Notes: generated from the letters alone by a model not told the origin. A stretch of 64,000 nucleotides of DNA from an uncultured Methanomassiliicoccales archaeon (GCA_934702355.1 CAKUXX010000006.1:1-64000); one strand, 5' to 3'; shown: positions 34,706-43,345, counted from the stretch's first letter. Made by a program: numbers and translations.

Positions 34706-34727
34706 CATTGGGACGGAGGCTGTCAGA

Positions 34728-35288
34728 ATGATATATGAGTCAATGCGATTCCCGAACATGGACGACATCCGGCGCATCCTGTGCGGAGACCGCTTCGCAG
34801 ATTACGAACTCATCGGGGCCCCTGTACCGGTCAGGGACACGGAATCGGAGATCAGATGCAGGACCCTCTGCGAGACCAACGAATGCGGCGATTACGGAAG
34901 GACATGGGCATGCCCTCCCGGATTCGCGGGTAATCTGGACGATTACAAGGGCAGGTTCACAAAGGTCGCGATAATGAGGCGCGCGTTCGATGTGAACGTC
35001 AACGACCGTGAGCGCCTGACCGAGATATCCCGCAAGGTCCAGGACGATGTGAGGCAGGCCGCGGCCCTGATACGCGGAAGCGGCATAGACTGCAAGGGAT
35101 TCGCCGACGGAGGGTGCACGTACTGCGGGGTCTGCGCCTATCCCGAGCCGTGCAGGTTCCCTGAGATGCTGGTCCCGTCCGTCTCCTCATTGGGGATCGA
35201 TATGGGCGATTTCCTGAAGTCGATAGGCGAGGAACTGGAGTTCAGAGAGGACCGCATAACGCTCTACGGACTCCTGTTCCTGGGATGA
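34728..35288 (+). CDS. DUF2284 family metal-binding protein
   Basis: A 186-residue cysteine-rich protein of the DUF2284 (COG5423) family. Cysteines occur in RCRTLCETNECGDYGRTWACPP and in DGGCTYCGVCAYPEPC, the latter resembling a ferredoxin-like cluster site. Such proteins are widespread in methanogens and anaerobes; their function is unknown, but iron-sulfur or corrinoid-related redox roles are suspected. Leaderless by TATA spacing, divergent from the TPR gene. Confidence 0.83.
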   Translation: MIYESMRFPNMDDIRRILCGDRFADYELIGAPVPVRDTESEIRCRTLCETNECGDYGRTWACPPGFAGNLDDYKGRFTKVAIMRRAFDVNVNDRERLTEISRKVQDDVRQAAALIRGSGIDCKGFADGGCTYCGVCAYPEPCRFPEMLVPSVSSLGIDMGDFLKSIGEELEFREDRITLYGLLFLG

Positions 35289-35395
35289 CCGTGCGGGCCC
35301 GGGCATCGCATCCGATGCGGAACGCTCCTTTTTCATAGGAGATGTTCCAACAACATTAAAGCGGATATCAGGATTAGACTGCAGAAGGTCTACCA

Positions 35396-35668
35396 ATGGA
35401 CAGGGAAACCGTATCGAGGGTTGCGCGCACGGCGCACATAAAGCTCACCGAGGATGAGCTTGACAGGTACAGCAGGGATCTCAGTGATATCCTGACATAT
35501 TTCGAACTTCTCGACGAGGCGCCGGGATGCGAGTCGTACGGGCTCAATCCCGTAGAGGTCTCCGACATAACCAGGGACGACGAGCCCTCGGTGGAGTTCG
35601 ATGCCGATGCGCTCCTGAGGGATATGGACACCTACGAGAGGTACGTCAGGGGGCCCAGGCTGTCATGA
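35396..35668 (+). CDS. gatC: Asp/Glu-tRNA amidotransferase subunit C
   Basis: A 90-residue GatC, the belt-like subunit that holds GatA and GatB together. The family segment KLTEDELDRYSRDLSDILTYFELLDE (read as IKLTEDELDRY then LSDILTYFE) is intact. It is the first gene of gatCAB, and its stop overlaps the gatA start in ATGA. Confidence 0.93.
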   Translation: MDRETVSRVARTAHIKLTEDELDRYSRDLSDILTYFELLDEAPGCESYGLNPVEVSDITRDDEPSVEFDADALLRDMDTYERYVRGPRLS

Positions 35669-36993
35669 GCATGAGATCTACGCTCGAGAGCATGGAGGCC
35701 GTCAACTCGAAGTACAGGATGTTCCACGCAAGGACATCCGACACGGATCCCGGGGATGCCAAGTTCCTGTTCTCCGCCAAGGACAACCTCACGTCCAAGG
35801 ACATGGAGACCTGTTCCGGGTCCAGGATCCTCGAGGGGTACTTCCCCGTCTTTGATGCCACCGCCATCGCCAAGATGCGCGAGGCCGGAGGGAAGCTCAT
35901 CGGCAAGACCAACATGGATGAATTCGGGTTCGGTACGTTCTCGGCCAACTCCGGTCTGGAGATCCCGCTGAACCCCTACGACCCCGAGAGGGCCTGCGGA
36001 GGCTCGTCCGGAGGATCTGCATGCGCAGCGGCCGTGTTCGAGGACCATGTGTCCCTCGGAGTGTCCACCGGCGGCTCGATATGCTGTCCCGCAAGTTTCT
36101 GCGGCGTGTACGGTATCGCGCCCACATACGGCAGGGTCTCGAGATACGGACTGATCGACTACGGGAACTCCCTCGACAAGATCGGTGTCCTGTCCGCGAA
36201 GGCAGGGGACCTGAGGAAGTACATGAAGATCATAGGCGGGAAGGACAGCAAGGACCCCACGTCATGCGTCCAGCCCGAGTACACCGACAAGGACCGCAGG
36301 ATAAGGTCCGTGGCCGTCCCCAAAGACGGTCTCGAGGGACTGTCCAAAGACGTCGAGTCCGCGTTCAGGAACTCCCTGGAGGAGCTCAGGTCCATGGGGA
36401 TCGACGTGGAGGAGGTCGAGATGCCCTCGCTGAAGTACGCCATGCCGGCATACTACGTCCTGGCGACATCTGAGGCGTCCACCAACCTGGCCAGGTACGT
36501 CGGAATGAGGTACGGCCGTCAGGGAGGCGACCTCTCGCTGAAATTCGACGATTATTTCTCGTCCATACGCTCCGAGTACTTCGGTGACGAGGCCAAGAGG
36601 AGGATCCTCCTCGGAACGTTCACCAGGATGGTCGGATACAGGGACAGGTACTACTCCAAGGCAAGGGAGGTCAGGCAGGTCGTCATCCAGGACTACAAGA
36701 GGGTCCTCCAGGACCACGACGCGGTCCTCGCACCTACCATGCCGTTCACCGCCCCCAGGTTCGACGAGATCTCCAAGATGTCCGCTCTGGACTCGTACAA
36801 GGCGGATTATCTCACCGTCCCGGCCAACATAGCCGGTACGCCCCACATGTCCGTGCCGTGCGGATACGACGGCAACGGCATGCCCGTCGGCATGCAGTTC
36901 GTCGCAGACCACTGGAACGAGGATCTGCTGTACACCATGGCGGAGGAATGGGAGAAGAGGTTCGACATCAGGAAGCCGGAGGTGTCGGTATGA
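35665..36993 (+). CDS. gatA: Asp/Glu-tRNA amidotransferase subunit A
   Basis: A 442-residue amidase that releases ammonia from glutamine for transamidation of Asp-tRNA(Asn) or Glu-tRNA(Gln). The Ser-cisSer-Lys triad is in place: the Lys in FSAKDNLTS, the cis-Ser in CGGSSGGSA and the nucleophile Ser in GVSTGGSICCPA. The N-terminus is short compared with bacterial GatA, as common in archaea. Start and stop both overlap neighbours in ATGA, so all three subunits are translated together. Confidence 0.94.
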   Translation: MSMRSTLESMEAVNSKYRMFHARTSDTDPGDAKFLFSAKDNLTSKDMETCSGSRILEGYFPVFDATAIAKMREAGGKLIGKTNMDEFGFGTFSANSGLEIPLNPYDPERACGGSSGGSACAAAVFEDHVSLGVSTGGSICCPASFCGVYGIAPTYGRVSRYGLIDYGNSLDKIGVLSAKAGDLRKYMKIIGGKDSKDPTSCVQPEYTDKDRRIRSVAVPKDGLEGLSKDVESAFRNSLEELRSMGIDVEEVEMPSLKYAMPAYYVLATSEASTNLARYVGMRYGRQGGDLSLKFDDYFSSIRSEYFGDEAKRRILLGTFTRMVGYRDRYYSKAREVRQVVIQDYKRVLQDHDAVLAPTMPFTAPRFDEISKMSALDSYKADYLTVPANIAGTPHMSVPCGYDGNGMPVGMQFVADHWNEDLLYTMAEEWEKRFDIRKPEVSV

Positions 36994-38324
36994 AGATAGG
37001 TCTCGAGATCCACGTGCAGCTTCCGACCAAGTCCAAGATGTTCTGCTCCTGTCCCACCACCGAGGCGCCCGGGCCCAACACCCATGTGTGCCCCACATGC
37101 CTCGGCATGCCCGGATCCAGGCCCGTGCTCAACAGGAAGGTCCTGGAGTACGGCATCATGCTGGCGAAGATGCTGGGATGCAAGGTCGCAGACACCACAT
37201 GGTTCTCCAGGAAGACGTATTTCTATCCGGACATGTCGAAGAGCGTCCAGATCACGCAGTACGACAACCCCATCGGAGAGGGAGGCGTCTACTATCTCGG
37301 CGACAAGCCGATCAGGATCACCAGGATCCACGTCGAAGAGGATCCCGGGAAGACCAAGAGGGTCGGGGACCTATCGTCCCTGGTTGATTACAACCGTTCC
37401 GGCATACCCCTTGCGGAGATCGTCACGGAGCCGGATCTGAAGACACCGGCGGAGGCGAGGGAGTTCCTCGGACAGCTGATCTCCGATATCAGACACGTCA
37501 TCGACCTGCCCGGAGACGGCGAGAGGAGTATCCGCTGCGACTGCAACATCTCCGTCGGAGTGGAGAGGGTGGAGGTCAAGAACGTCACAGGTCTGAAGAA
37601 CGTCGAGAAGGCCCTGACCTTCGAGGTCATCAGACAGACGAAGATCCTCAAGGCCGGAGGCAAGATCGACAGAGAGACCAGGCGTTTCGATGAGGAGCGC
37701 GGCGTCACCATATCGGTCAGGAAGAAGGAGTTCGAGGCCGATTACGGATACATCGACGAGCCCGATCTCGGAATATTCCACATCAAGGACCTGGCAGACT
37801 CCATAACCATCAGGGAGAGCCCCCAGAAGATGGCGGTCAGGATGGCCAAGCAGTACGGCATCGATCAGAAGATGGCCAAGCAGCTCATCGCGACCTCCTT
37901 CGAGCTCGCCGAGCTGTTCGAGACCATCGCATCCTCGTACGGGAAGCAGAACGCGGTCAAGTGGGTCGCAGGCCCGGTCAGCGCCAACTGGAAGTCACTG
38001 GAGACATCCGGTGCCGACCCGAAGGACGTCGTCCCGATAATCGAGAAGTTCTCCAAGGGTGAGATCACCGACACCGAGTGCGGAATCCAGATCAAGTGTC
38101 TGATGACCGGAGAGGATGCGGAATCCGTCAAGGGAGCGTCCGGAGACCTCGACAAGATCGTCAACGGCTTCATCGACCAGAATCCGAATGTCGTCGCCGA
38201 CTATCAGAAGAACGACAAGGCGGCCAACAAGATCATCGGACAGGTGATGAAGGCGACCTCCGGAGCATATTCTTCGACAGAGGTCGTGGATGCCGTCAAG
38301 AGACTGATCGAGGCAAGGTTCTGA
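36990..38324 (+). CDS. gatB: Asp/Glu-tRNA amidotransferase subunit B
   Basis: A 444-residue GatB, the kinase/transamidase subunit. The N-terminal IGLEIHVQL, the zinc cysteines (CSCPT and CPTCLG), the DYNRSGIPLAEIV segment and a C-terminal helical/YqeY tail are all present. Since archaea make Gln-tRNA(Gln) with GatDE, GatCAB here most likely makes Asn-tRNA(Asn), in line with a possibly non-discriminating AspRS encoded next to it. Confidence 0.94.
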   Translation: MKIGLEIHVQLPTKSKMFCSCPTTEAPGPNTHVCPTCLGMPGSRPVLNRKVLEYGIMLAKMLGCKVADTTWFSRKTYFYPDMSKSVQITQYDNPIGEGGVYYLGDKPIRITRIHVEEDPGKTKRVGDLSSLVDYNRSGIPLAEIVTEPDLKTPAEAREFLGQLISDIRHVIDLPGDGERSIRCDCNISVGVERVEVKNVTGLKNVEKALTFEVIRQTKILKAGGKIDRETRRFDEERGVTISVRKKEFEADYGYIDEPDLGIFHIKDLADSITIRESPQKMAVRMAKQYGIDQKMAKQLIATSFELAELFETIASSYGKQNAVKWVAGPVSANWKSLETSGADPKDVVPIIEKFSKGEITDTECGIQIKCLMTGEDAESVKGASGDLDKIVNGFIDQNPNVVADYQKNDKAANKIIGQVMKATSGAYSSTEVVDAVKRLIEARF

Positions 38325-38570
38325 GAATCACTCCGGGTCGTCTGCGGGCGGCCCGGATGTCCACGATACAAACTATTTAAAAAAATCACGGTGCGCCGGG
38401 CTGTAACCTGCGCACCATGTCTTCTTTACTCGGTTTTCTGTTCTTTCTTGATCTTCATTATCTTGGATCCGACGATCATGTGCTCCCATCCTGTGAGATT
38501 CTGCGGTCAGCAGATGCCGGCGTTCCGGCACAGTGTCACAATGAGTGCACAGGCAGTGGGATATTTAATA

Positions 38571-38586
38571 TTTAGGATTACCTAAA
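38571..38586 (+). promoter_or_regulatory. DtxR/IdeR-box-like palindrome
   Basis: TTTAGGATTACCTAAA is TTTAGG-N4-CCTAAA, close to sites bound by iron- or manganese-dependent DtxR-family repressors. It directly follows the TATA-like ATATTTAATA (38561-38570). The only thing downstream on the plus strand is a micro-ORF. Confidence 0.6.
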
Positions 38587-38624
38587 ATTAACATACACGA
38601 TCATCCCGTCGAGGAGTTGTCGCA

Positions 38625-38726
38625 ATGCTCTCGAACGGATGCGGATCGTATCTCCCAATCGTTCCTTACTATATAGAATATGAAAAAGGGAAAGTGGGGA
38701 CACGGTCGCCCGTGCCCCCTTCATGA
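38625..38726 (+). CDS. Possible 33-residue micro-ORF
   Basis: An ATG at 38625 follows GAGGAG (38611-38616) with a good 8-nt gap, and the predicted transcript start from the TATA before the DtxR-like box would lie 25-30 nt upstream. The peptide begins MLSNGCGSYLPIVPYYIEYEKGK. Against it, its last third is encoded by the aspS terminator hairpin, and no homologue is known to me. Its TGA abuts the aspS stop on the other strand. Confidence 0.25.
   Translation: MLSNGCGSYLPIVPYYIEYEKGKVGTRSPVPPS
38696..38718 (-). terminator. Hairpin after aspS
   Basis: GGGG-A-CACGG and CCGTG-CCCC form a bulged 9-bp stem starting 9 nt past the aspS stop. On the minus strand it is followed by a T-rich run (CTTTCCCTTTTTC). 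Confidence 0.65.
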
Positions 38727-40544
38727 TCATTCCTCGGACTGCTCTTCGACATCCGAGAAATCGATGTCGCCGGCAAGGGAGAGGATCTGAAGCTCCTCCA
38801 GCTTGCTGTCGTCGACCTTCTCGGGCGAACCGTCCAGGAGGGAGACCGCCCTCTTGTTCTTGGGGAAGGCGATGACCTCTCTGATGGTCTCCTTTCCGAG
38901 GAGGATGGCGCAGAGCCTGTCGACTCCGACCGCGATTCCTCCGTGCGGGGGTGCGCCGTAGCTCAGAGCGTCGACGAAGAATCCGAAGTTCTCTTCGATC
39001 CTCTCGTCATCGAGTCCGAGCTTGTGGAACACGGCCCTCTGGAGGTCCGCATTGTGGATACGCAGGGATCCGGAACCGAGCTCGTTGCCGTTCAGACAGA
39101 GGTCGAAGCATGCTCCGCCGACATAATCGTCGTCCAGATCGTTCTGGGGCAGGACGAACGGGTGGTGGAATGCATCGTACTTTCCGGAGACGGGGTCGAT
39201 CTCGAACATCGGGCACTCGTCCATCCAGAAGAACTGGAAGACATCCTTGGGCACGAGGTCCAGGTCCTCCGCGATCTTCTTCCTGAGGAATCCGCCGCCC
39301 TCGTATGTGGCCTTCCAGGGTCCGGCGATGATGAACAGCAGGTCGCCCTCCTCGGCACCCATGGTGGTCTTGATGTTCTCGAGGATCTCGGGTGTGAAGT
39401 ACTTCACGATGTTGCTCTCGAGCTTGCCGTCGGTGCACCTCATCCAGGTGAGTCCTCCGAGTCCGACCTTCTTCGCGTATGCGATGTACCTGTCGACATC
39501 GTTCCTTCCGATCTTGGAGCCGGCGATGTCGGCCTTGAGGTTCATACCGGCGACGATCCCGCCCTCTGCGAGGATGTTCTGGAAGATCTTGTACGGGGCA
39601 TCCTTGACCACTTCAGTGAGCTTGGTGAACTCGAGTCCGTACCTCATGTCGGGCTTGTCGGATCCGAACCTCTCCATGGCGTCGCGGTAGGCGATGTGGG
39701 GGAAGGGAGTCTTGAGCTCAGTGCCGTAGAGTCCGTTCCAGATGTAGGACATCATGCCCTCCATGAGGTCCTGGATGTCCTTCATGTCCACGAAGGACAT
39801 CTCCAGGTCGAGCTGTGTGAACTCGGGCTGCCTGTCCTTCCTGGAATCCTCGTCGCGGAAGCACCTTGCGACCTGATAGTAGCGGTCCATGCTGGCGACC
39901 ATGAGCATCTGCTTGAACAGCTGGGGGCTCTGGGGGAGCGCATAGAATGTTCCGGGGTGGACCCTCGAGGGGACGATGTAGTCCCTTGCTCCCTCGGGGG
40001 TGGACCTTCCGAGCATGGGGGTCTCGATCTCGAGGAACCCGTTCTGCTCCAGATACTGCCTGGCCAGGTGGACGAGTCTGCTCCTGAAGACCATGGACTG
40101 CATCATCTCGGTCCTCCTGAGGTCGAGGTACCTGTACTTCATCCTGATGTCCTCGTCGGGGAGGACACCTTCCTTCTGGTCTCCCAGCTCGAAGGGGGGA
40201 ACCGCGGACTTGTTCAGAAGCTCCGCATCGGTGATGAGCACCTCAATCTCCCCGGTGGGGTTCCTGGCATCCTCTGTGCCCTCGACCCTCTTCCTGACGA
40301 TACCGTTCACGGAGACGCAGGATTCCCTGGTGAATGTCTTCATGACCTCGTCGAGGTGGGCAGCGTCTGTTCCTGCGGGAAGGTCTTCGGGATCGAATAC
40401 GACCTGTGTGATGCCGTATCTGTCGGCAAGGTCGATGAAAGCGACCCCGCCGTGGTCCCTGGAGAATCTGACCCATCCCTGGAGGCATACTTCTTTTCCG
40501 AGGTCGGCCGACCTCAGTTCGCCACAGGTGTTTGTTCTTCTCAT
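38727..40544 (-). CDS. aspS: Aspartyl-tRNA synthetase, bacterial type
   Basis: A 605-residue class II synthetase. It has the OB-fold anticodon domain, motif 2 CFRDEDSRKDRQPEFTQLDLEMSF (read as FRDEDSRKD then RQPEFTQLD), the large inserted GAD domain (about residues 300-425) and motif 3 GGIAVGVDRL. Archaeal AspRS is about 430 residues with no GAD insert, so this is the bacterial family, probably gained by transfer. Motif 2 matches the bacterial wording closely. A TATA (CTTATATAG, minus strand, 40582-40590) predicts a short leader with a GAGG Shine-Dalgarno. With GatCAB nearby it may charge both tRNA(Asp) and tRNA(Asn). Confidence 0.95.
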   Translation of the reverse strand: MRRTNTCGELRSADLGKEVCLQGWVRFSRDHGGVAFIDLADRYGITQVVFDPEDLPAGTDAAHLDEVMKTFTRESCVSVNGIVRKRVEGTEDARNPTGEIEVLITDAELLNKSAVPPFELGDQKEGVLPDEDIRMKYRYLDLRRTEMMQSMVFRSRLVHLARQYLEQNGFLEIETPMLGRSTPEGARDYIVPSRVHPGTFYALPQSPQLFKQMLMVASMDRYYQVARCFRDEDSRKDRQPEFTQLDLEMSFVDMKDIQDLMEGMMSYIWNGLYGTELKTPFPHIAYRDAMERFGSDKPDMRYGLEFTKLTEVVKDAPYKIFQNILAEGGIVAGMNLKADIAGSKIGRNDVDRYIAYAKKVGLGGLTWMRCTDGKLESNIVKYFTPEILENIKTTMGAEEGDLLFIIAGPWKATYEGGGFLRKKIAEDLDLVPKDVFQFFWMDECPMFEIDPVSGKYDAFHHPFVLPQNDLDDDYVGGACFDLCLNGNELGSGSLRIHNADLQRAVFHKLGLDDERIEENFGFFVDALSYGAPPHGGIAVGVDRLCAILLGKETIREVIAFPKNKRAVSLLDGSPEKVDDSKLEELQILSLAGDIDFSDVEEQSEE

Positions 40545-40592
40545 GGAACGTTCCTCTTAATGGGTTGCGATTAGGCATAGTCTATATAAGAG

Positions 40593-40630
40593 GTGCGCAG
40601 GCGCGCACACGCCTGTCGCGCGAAGACAGG
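40593..40630 (-). terminator. Two tandem hairpins between the Lrp gene and the aspS promoter
   Basis: GTGCGC/GCGCAC (40593-40608) and CCTGTC/GACAGG (40612-40630) are adjacent stem-loops upstream of the aspS TATA and about 65 nt beyond the Lrp stop. They probably separate the two transcripts. Confidence 0.4.
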
Positions 40631-40693
40631 TCGCGACGGATACCGTCTGAAGAAGATTATTCGGTTGAATCGGCGACCTTGTTCGGAAAAGAA

Positions 40694-41161
40694 TCACTTC
40701 TCGCCCAGTATGGGCGGGATGTAGGTGAACGGGTCCTTGTTGATGGCAAGGATGACCGAGGTGCTGGTCTTGTGGACGTCGGGGATCTTGTTGATCTCCT
40801 TCACGACCTCCGAGAACTCCTCCCTGTCGAGACAGGCGATCCATGCCACGCAGTCGCTGTCTCCGGTGACATCGAAGATGGAGACGACCTGGGGGATCTT
40901 GGCGATCTCGTCCTGGACCGTGATGACGTTGTTGGCGATGATGCTGACAAGTCCCATGTAGTCGAAGCCGAGCTTCATGTAGTCCACGCTGGCCCTGTAT
41001 CCCTGGATGACGCCTCTGGCCTCCAGGTTCTTGACCCTCTGGATGAGTGTGGTCGGATGCACGTCGAGCTGCTTCGCTAACTGCCTGTACGAGCCCTGGC
41101 TGGATCTGCACATGAGCTCGATAATGCGTTTGTCCAGTTCATCGAAATCAGCAAGTGACAT
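40694..41161 (-). CDS. Lrp/AsnC family transcriptional regulator
   Basis: A 155-residue regulator. An N-terminal winged helix (DELDKRIIELMCRSSQGSYRQLAKQL, then HPTTLIQRVKNLEARGVI) precedes a RAM/AsnC ligand-binding domain with VFDVTG-like IFDVTGDSDCVAWIA. Such proteins bind DNA as octamers and sense amino acids. The ATG at 41161 fits the family N-terminus. It is divergent from alaX with 75 bp between, so it could control that gene or itself. Confidence 0.9.
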   Translation of the reverse strand: MSLADFDELDKRIIELMCRSSQGSYRQLAKQLDVHPTTLIQRVKNLEARGVIQGYRASVDYMKLGFDYMGLVSIIANNVITVQDEIAKIPQVVSIFDVTGDSDCVAWIACLDREEFSEVVKEINKIPDVHKTSTSVILAINKDPFTYIPPILGEK

Positions 41162-41236
41162 CTTTACCCCAATCAAGAGCAAATTGCCGACTATGTTTAT
41201 TAAGGTTCTCCGACGTCGGGTACGTCAAGCGATACG

Positions 41237-42418
41237 ATGACCGACGAGATATTCAGACACGATGGGTATGTATTCGAGTTCGAGGCCAATGTGGTCTCCG
41301 TCAACGGGGACGAGGTCATCCTCGACAGCACGGCCTTCTATCCCGGAGGGGGAGGACAGGTGTGCGACACGGGTGAGATCCGCGGATGCAAGGTCACCGA
41401 AGCGTCCTACAACAAGGACGGGGACATCGTCCATCGCGTTCCCGGGAACAACCTCAAGGTCGGGGAGAGGGTCTGGTGCAGCGTCGACTGGGACAGGCGC
41501 TACGACCTCATGCAGGGACACACCGGCGAGCATCTTCTGTTCTGCTCGCTCAAGAGGCAGTGCCCCGATCTCACGATCACGAAGATCATGATTTCTCCGG
41601 AGAGCAAGTACGTCATCGTCAACCACGACCTGACCTGGGACCAGATCAGGGCGGCGCAGGCATTCGCCGCGAAGGCCATCCTGGACAACCTGTCCGTGAC
41701 CAAGAGCATCATGGACCGCGACGATCCCGAGCTCGACAACGTAAGGATCAAGCTCGACAGGATCCCGGAGGGGGAGGAGATCTCCGTCGTGGCCATCGGG
41801 GACATCGATCTGTCGGCATGCAGCGGAGTGCACGTCATGGAGACGTCCGAACTGGAGATGCTGTTCGTCGACAGGAAGGTCTCCGCAGGGAAGGACGGCA
41901 TCGCCATCCATTTCAAGGTCGGGCAGGCCGCCAAGGATGCCGCGGCGGAGCTGTCATCGATCGCACTGGAGATCGTGGACGAGATCGGATGCAAGGTGGA
42001 GGACTCCCCGAAGGCCGTGGCCAACATGCAGGCCGCCTCGGAGCTTCAGTCCAAACTGCTCAAGCAGGCCGCACGCGCGCTCGCATCCGCGGTCGCGCCG
42101 GAGGATGTCGGCGGCGTGGAGGTGTACTCCGCGGTGCTGCCCGGCACGGAGAGGTCCGTTCTCACCGAGACCGCTGAATCGGTGAAATCCCGCGGCGGAG
42201 TGGCACTGATCGTCGGGATGACCGATACGCTGTCGGTCATAGCAGCATCCGGATGTCAGAAGGTCGACTGCAAGAAGCTGTTCTCCGAGGTCCTTCCGCA
42301 GTTCGGAGGCAGGGGCGGAGGGAAGCCCGATTTCGCACAGGGCGGAGTGTCCGACGCATCCAAGGCCCAGGAGGTCCTCGACGCCATGAAGAAGGCCGTC
42401 GCGGGTGCGCTTATATAA
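41237..42418 (+). CDS. alaX: Alanyl-tRNA editing protein AlaX with DHHA1 tail
   Basis: A 393-residue trans-editing enzyme that hydrolyses Ser- or Gly-tRNA(Ala). The zinc motif HTGEHLL supplies two His, and CSGVHV supplies the Cys and His of the second half. The N-terminal PGGGGQVCDTGEI segment is typical of AlaRS editing domains. The C-terminus carries a DHHA1-like domain ending GGRGGGKPDFAQGG, as in long AlaX (AlaX-L). It ends in TAA and starts the alaX-NAC-hypC group. Confidence 0.92.
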   Translation: MTDEIFRHDGYVFEFEANVVSVNGDEVILDSTAFYPGGGGQVCDTGEIRGCKVTEASYNKDGDIVHRVPGNNLKVGERVWCSVDWDRRYDLMQGHTGEHLLFCSLKRQCPDLTITKIMISPESKYVIVNHDLTWDQIRAAQAFAAKAILDNLSVTKSIMDRDDPELDNVRIKLDRIPEGEEISVVAIGDIDLSACSGVHVMETSELEMLFVDRKVSAGKDGIAIHFKVGQAAKDAAAELSSIALEIVDEIGCKVEDSPKAVANMQAASELQSKLLKQAARALASAVAPEDVGGVEVYSAVLPGTERSVLTETAESVKSRGGVALIVGMTDTLSVIAASGCQKVDCKKLFSEVLPQFGGRGGGKPDFAQGGVSDASKAQEVLDAMKKAVAGALI

Positions 42419-42441
42419 AGTAGAAGGAGGATTGAGGGAAC

Positions 42442-42801
42442 ATGGCCGGAATGAGGATGAATGACCGTCAGATGAAGCAGGCGATGAAGAAGATGGGTAT
42501 CAAACAGAACACCATCGACGGGGTCACCGAGGTCATCATCAGAACGAAGGACAAGGAGATCGTCATCACTGACGCGGAGGTAGTCTGCGTGGAGATGGGC
42601 GGTTCCAAGAGCTATCAGATCGCAGGTATCGAGCAGGAGCGGCCTCTGGGTGCAGAGGGTCCGTCCGCACCGGTGTTCCCGCAGGGGGACATCGAGCTCG
42701 TGATGTCGCAGACCGGTTGCGACTCGGCCAAGGCCATCGAGGCCCTGGAGGCCGCAGACGGCCAGCCCGCCGAAGCGATCCTGAAGATAATGGTCGGGTG
42801 A
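42442..42801 (+). CDS. nac: Nascent polypeptide-associated complex protein (aNAC)
   Basis: A 119-residue archaeal NAC that shields nascent chains at the ribosome exit. The NAC domain (MKKMGIKQNTIDGVTEVIIRTKDKEIVI region) lies at residues 10-65 and a C-terminal UBA domain (VMSQTGCDSAKAIEALEAADGQPAEAI region) at 77-117. A strong Shine-Dalgarno, GGAGG, lies upstream of the ATG. Confidence 0.94.
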   Translation: MAGMRMNDRQMKQAMKKMGIKQNTIDGVTEVIIRTKDKEIVITDAEVVCVEMGGSKSYQIAGIEQERPLGAEGPSAPVFPQGDIELVMSQTGCDSAKAIEALEAADGQPAEAILKIMVG

Positions 42802-42806
42802 TACCG

Positions 42807-43037
42807 ATGTGTCTAGCAGTTCCAGGAAAGATCGTGAAAATCGAGGGCGACATGGGGGATGTCGACTTCGGAGGAGTGACCCGCAAGGCCAACCTCTCCA
42901 TGGTCGATGCCAATGTCGGAGACTGGGCGGTCGTCCATGCCGGATTCGCAATCCAGCTCATGGACGAAGAGGATGCCCAGGAGACCCTGCGCCTCTGGAA
43001 CGAGGTCCTCGACAGCGACGTGGTCTCGTTCAACTGA
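42807..43037 (+). CDS. hypC: HypC/HupF hydrogenase maturation chaperone
   Basis: A 76-residue HypC. The essential N-terminal motif MCLAVPGKIV is perfect; Cys2 binds the Fe(CN)2CO unit during NiFe-hydrogenase assembly with HypD. No other hyp gene or hydrogenase is in the window, so the gene is separated from its partners. It begins five bases after the NAC stop. Confidence 0.95.
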   Translation: MCLAVPGKIVKIEGDMGDVDFGGVTRKANLSMVDANVGDWAVVHAGFAIQLMDEEDAQETLRLWNEVLDSDVVSFN

Positions 43038-43046
43038 AAACATCAG

Positions 43047-43060
43047 CCGGGGAGACCCGG
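43047..43060 (-). terminator. Hairpin abutting the DUF2188 stop codon
   Basis: CCGGG and CCCGG pair around GAGA and directly touch the DUF2188 TGA at 43061-43063. It also separates this gene from convergent hypC. Confidence 0.6.
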
Positions 43061-43345
43061 TCATTTCTTCTTCTGTATCTTTCCGTCCTTCTTCAGACGG
43101 ACCACATGGGTTCCCTGGTTCGTGGCCACGGTCTTGGCGTATTCCTCCGCTTCGGCCTTTGTCTTGAACCTCTTGAGTGCCTTCTGGGCGTTCGCCTTCT
43201 TGACCTGCCATCCACCGTCGGGATGGGGAGACACGAAATACGCACCGTTGCGCGGTGTCTTCGGAGTCTCTGCCGCCTCTTCCTGAACCTCGGGTTCCTC
43301 GGCAGGGGCCTCTTCCTTCTCTTTGTCCTTTCTGAAGAATGCCAT
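43061..43345 (-). CDS. DUF2188 domain protein
   Basis: A 94-residue protein. Residues 1-30 are charged and probably disordered (acidic run EEAPAEEPEVQEEAAE). Residues 33-90 match the DUF2188 fold (YFVSPHPDGGWQVKKANAQKALKRF, read with the AEAEEYAKTVA helix), a small alpha/beta domain of unknown role. The C-terminus is lysine-rich. It has its own AT-rich promoter region upstream. Confidence 0.8.
   Translation of the reverse strand: MAFFRKDKEKEEAPAEEPEVQEEAAETPKTPRNGAYFVSPHPDGGWQVKKANAQKALKRFKTKAEAEEYAKTVATNQGTHVVRLKKDGKIQKKK

Larger units (their letters stand above)
38325..38726. other. Gap of about 400 bases with a DtxR-like palindrome and a possible micro-ORF
   Basis: The gap begins with a GC hairpin after gatB (CCGGG 38333-38337, CCCGG 38352-38356). 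It then holds AT-rich sequence, the palindrome at 38571-38586 and a 33-codon frame at 38625-38726 described separately. A 64-codon frame at 38391-38585 has no protein-like character. No RNA gene is recognised. Confidence 0.5.

Noticed and set aside
38391..38585. 64-codon frame in the gap after gatB
   Set aside because: No Shine-Dalgarno or TATA at proper distance, unusual composition, and it runs through the DtxR-like palindrome.
38943..40574. 543-codon plus-strand frame opposite aspS
   Set aside because: Entirely antisense to an unmistakable AspRS; composition is typical of a shadow frame.
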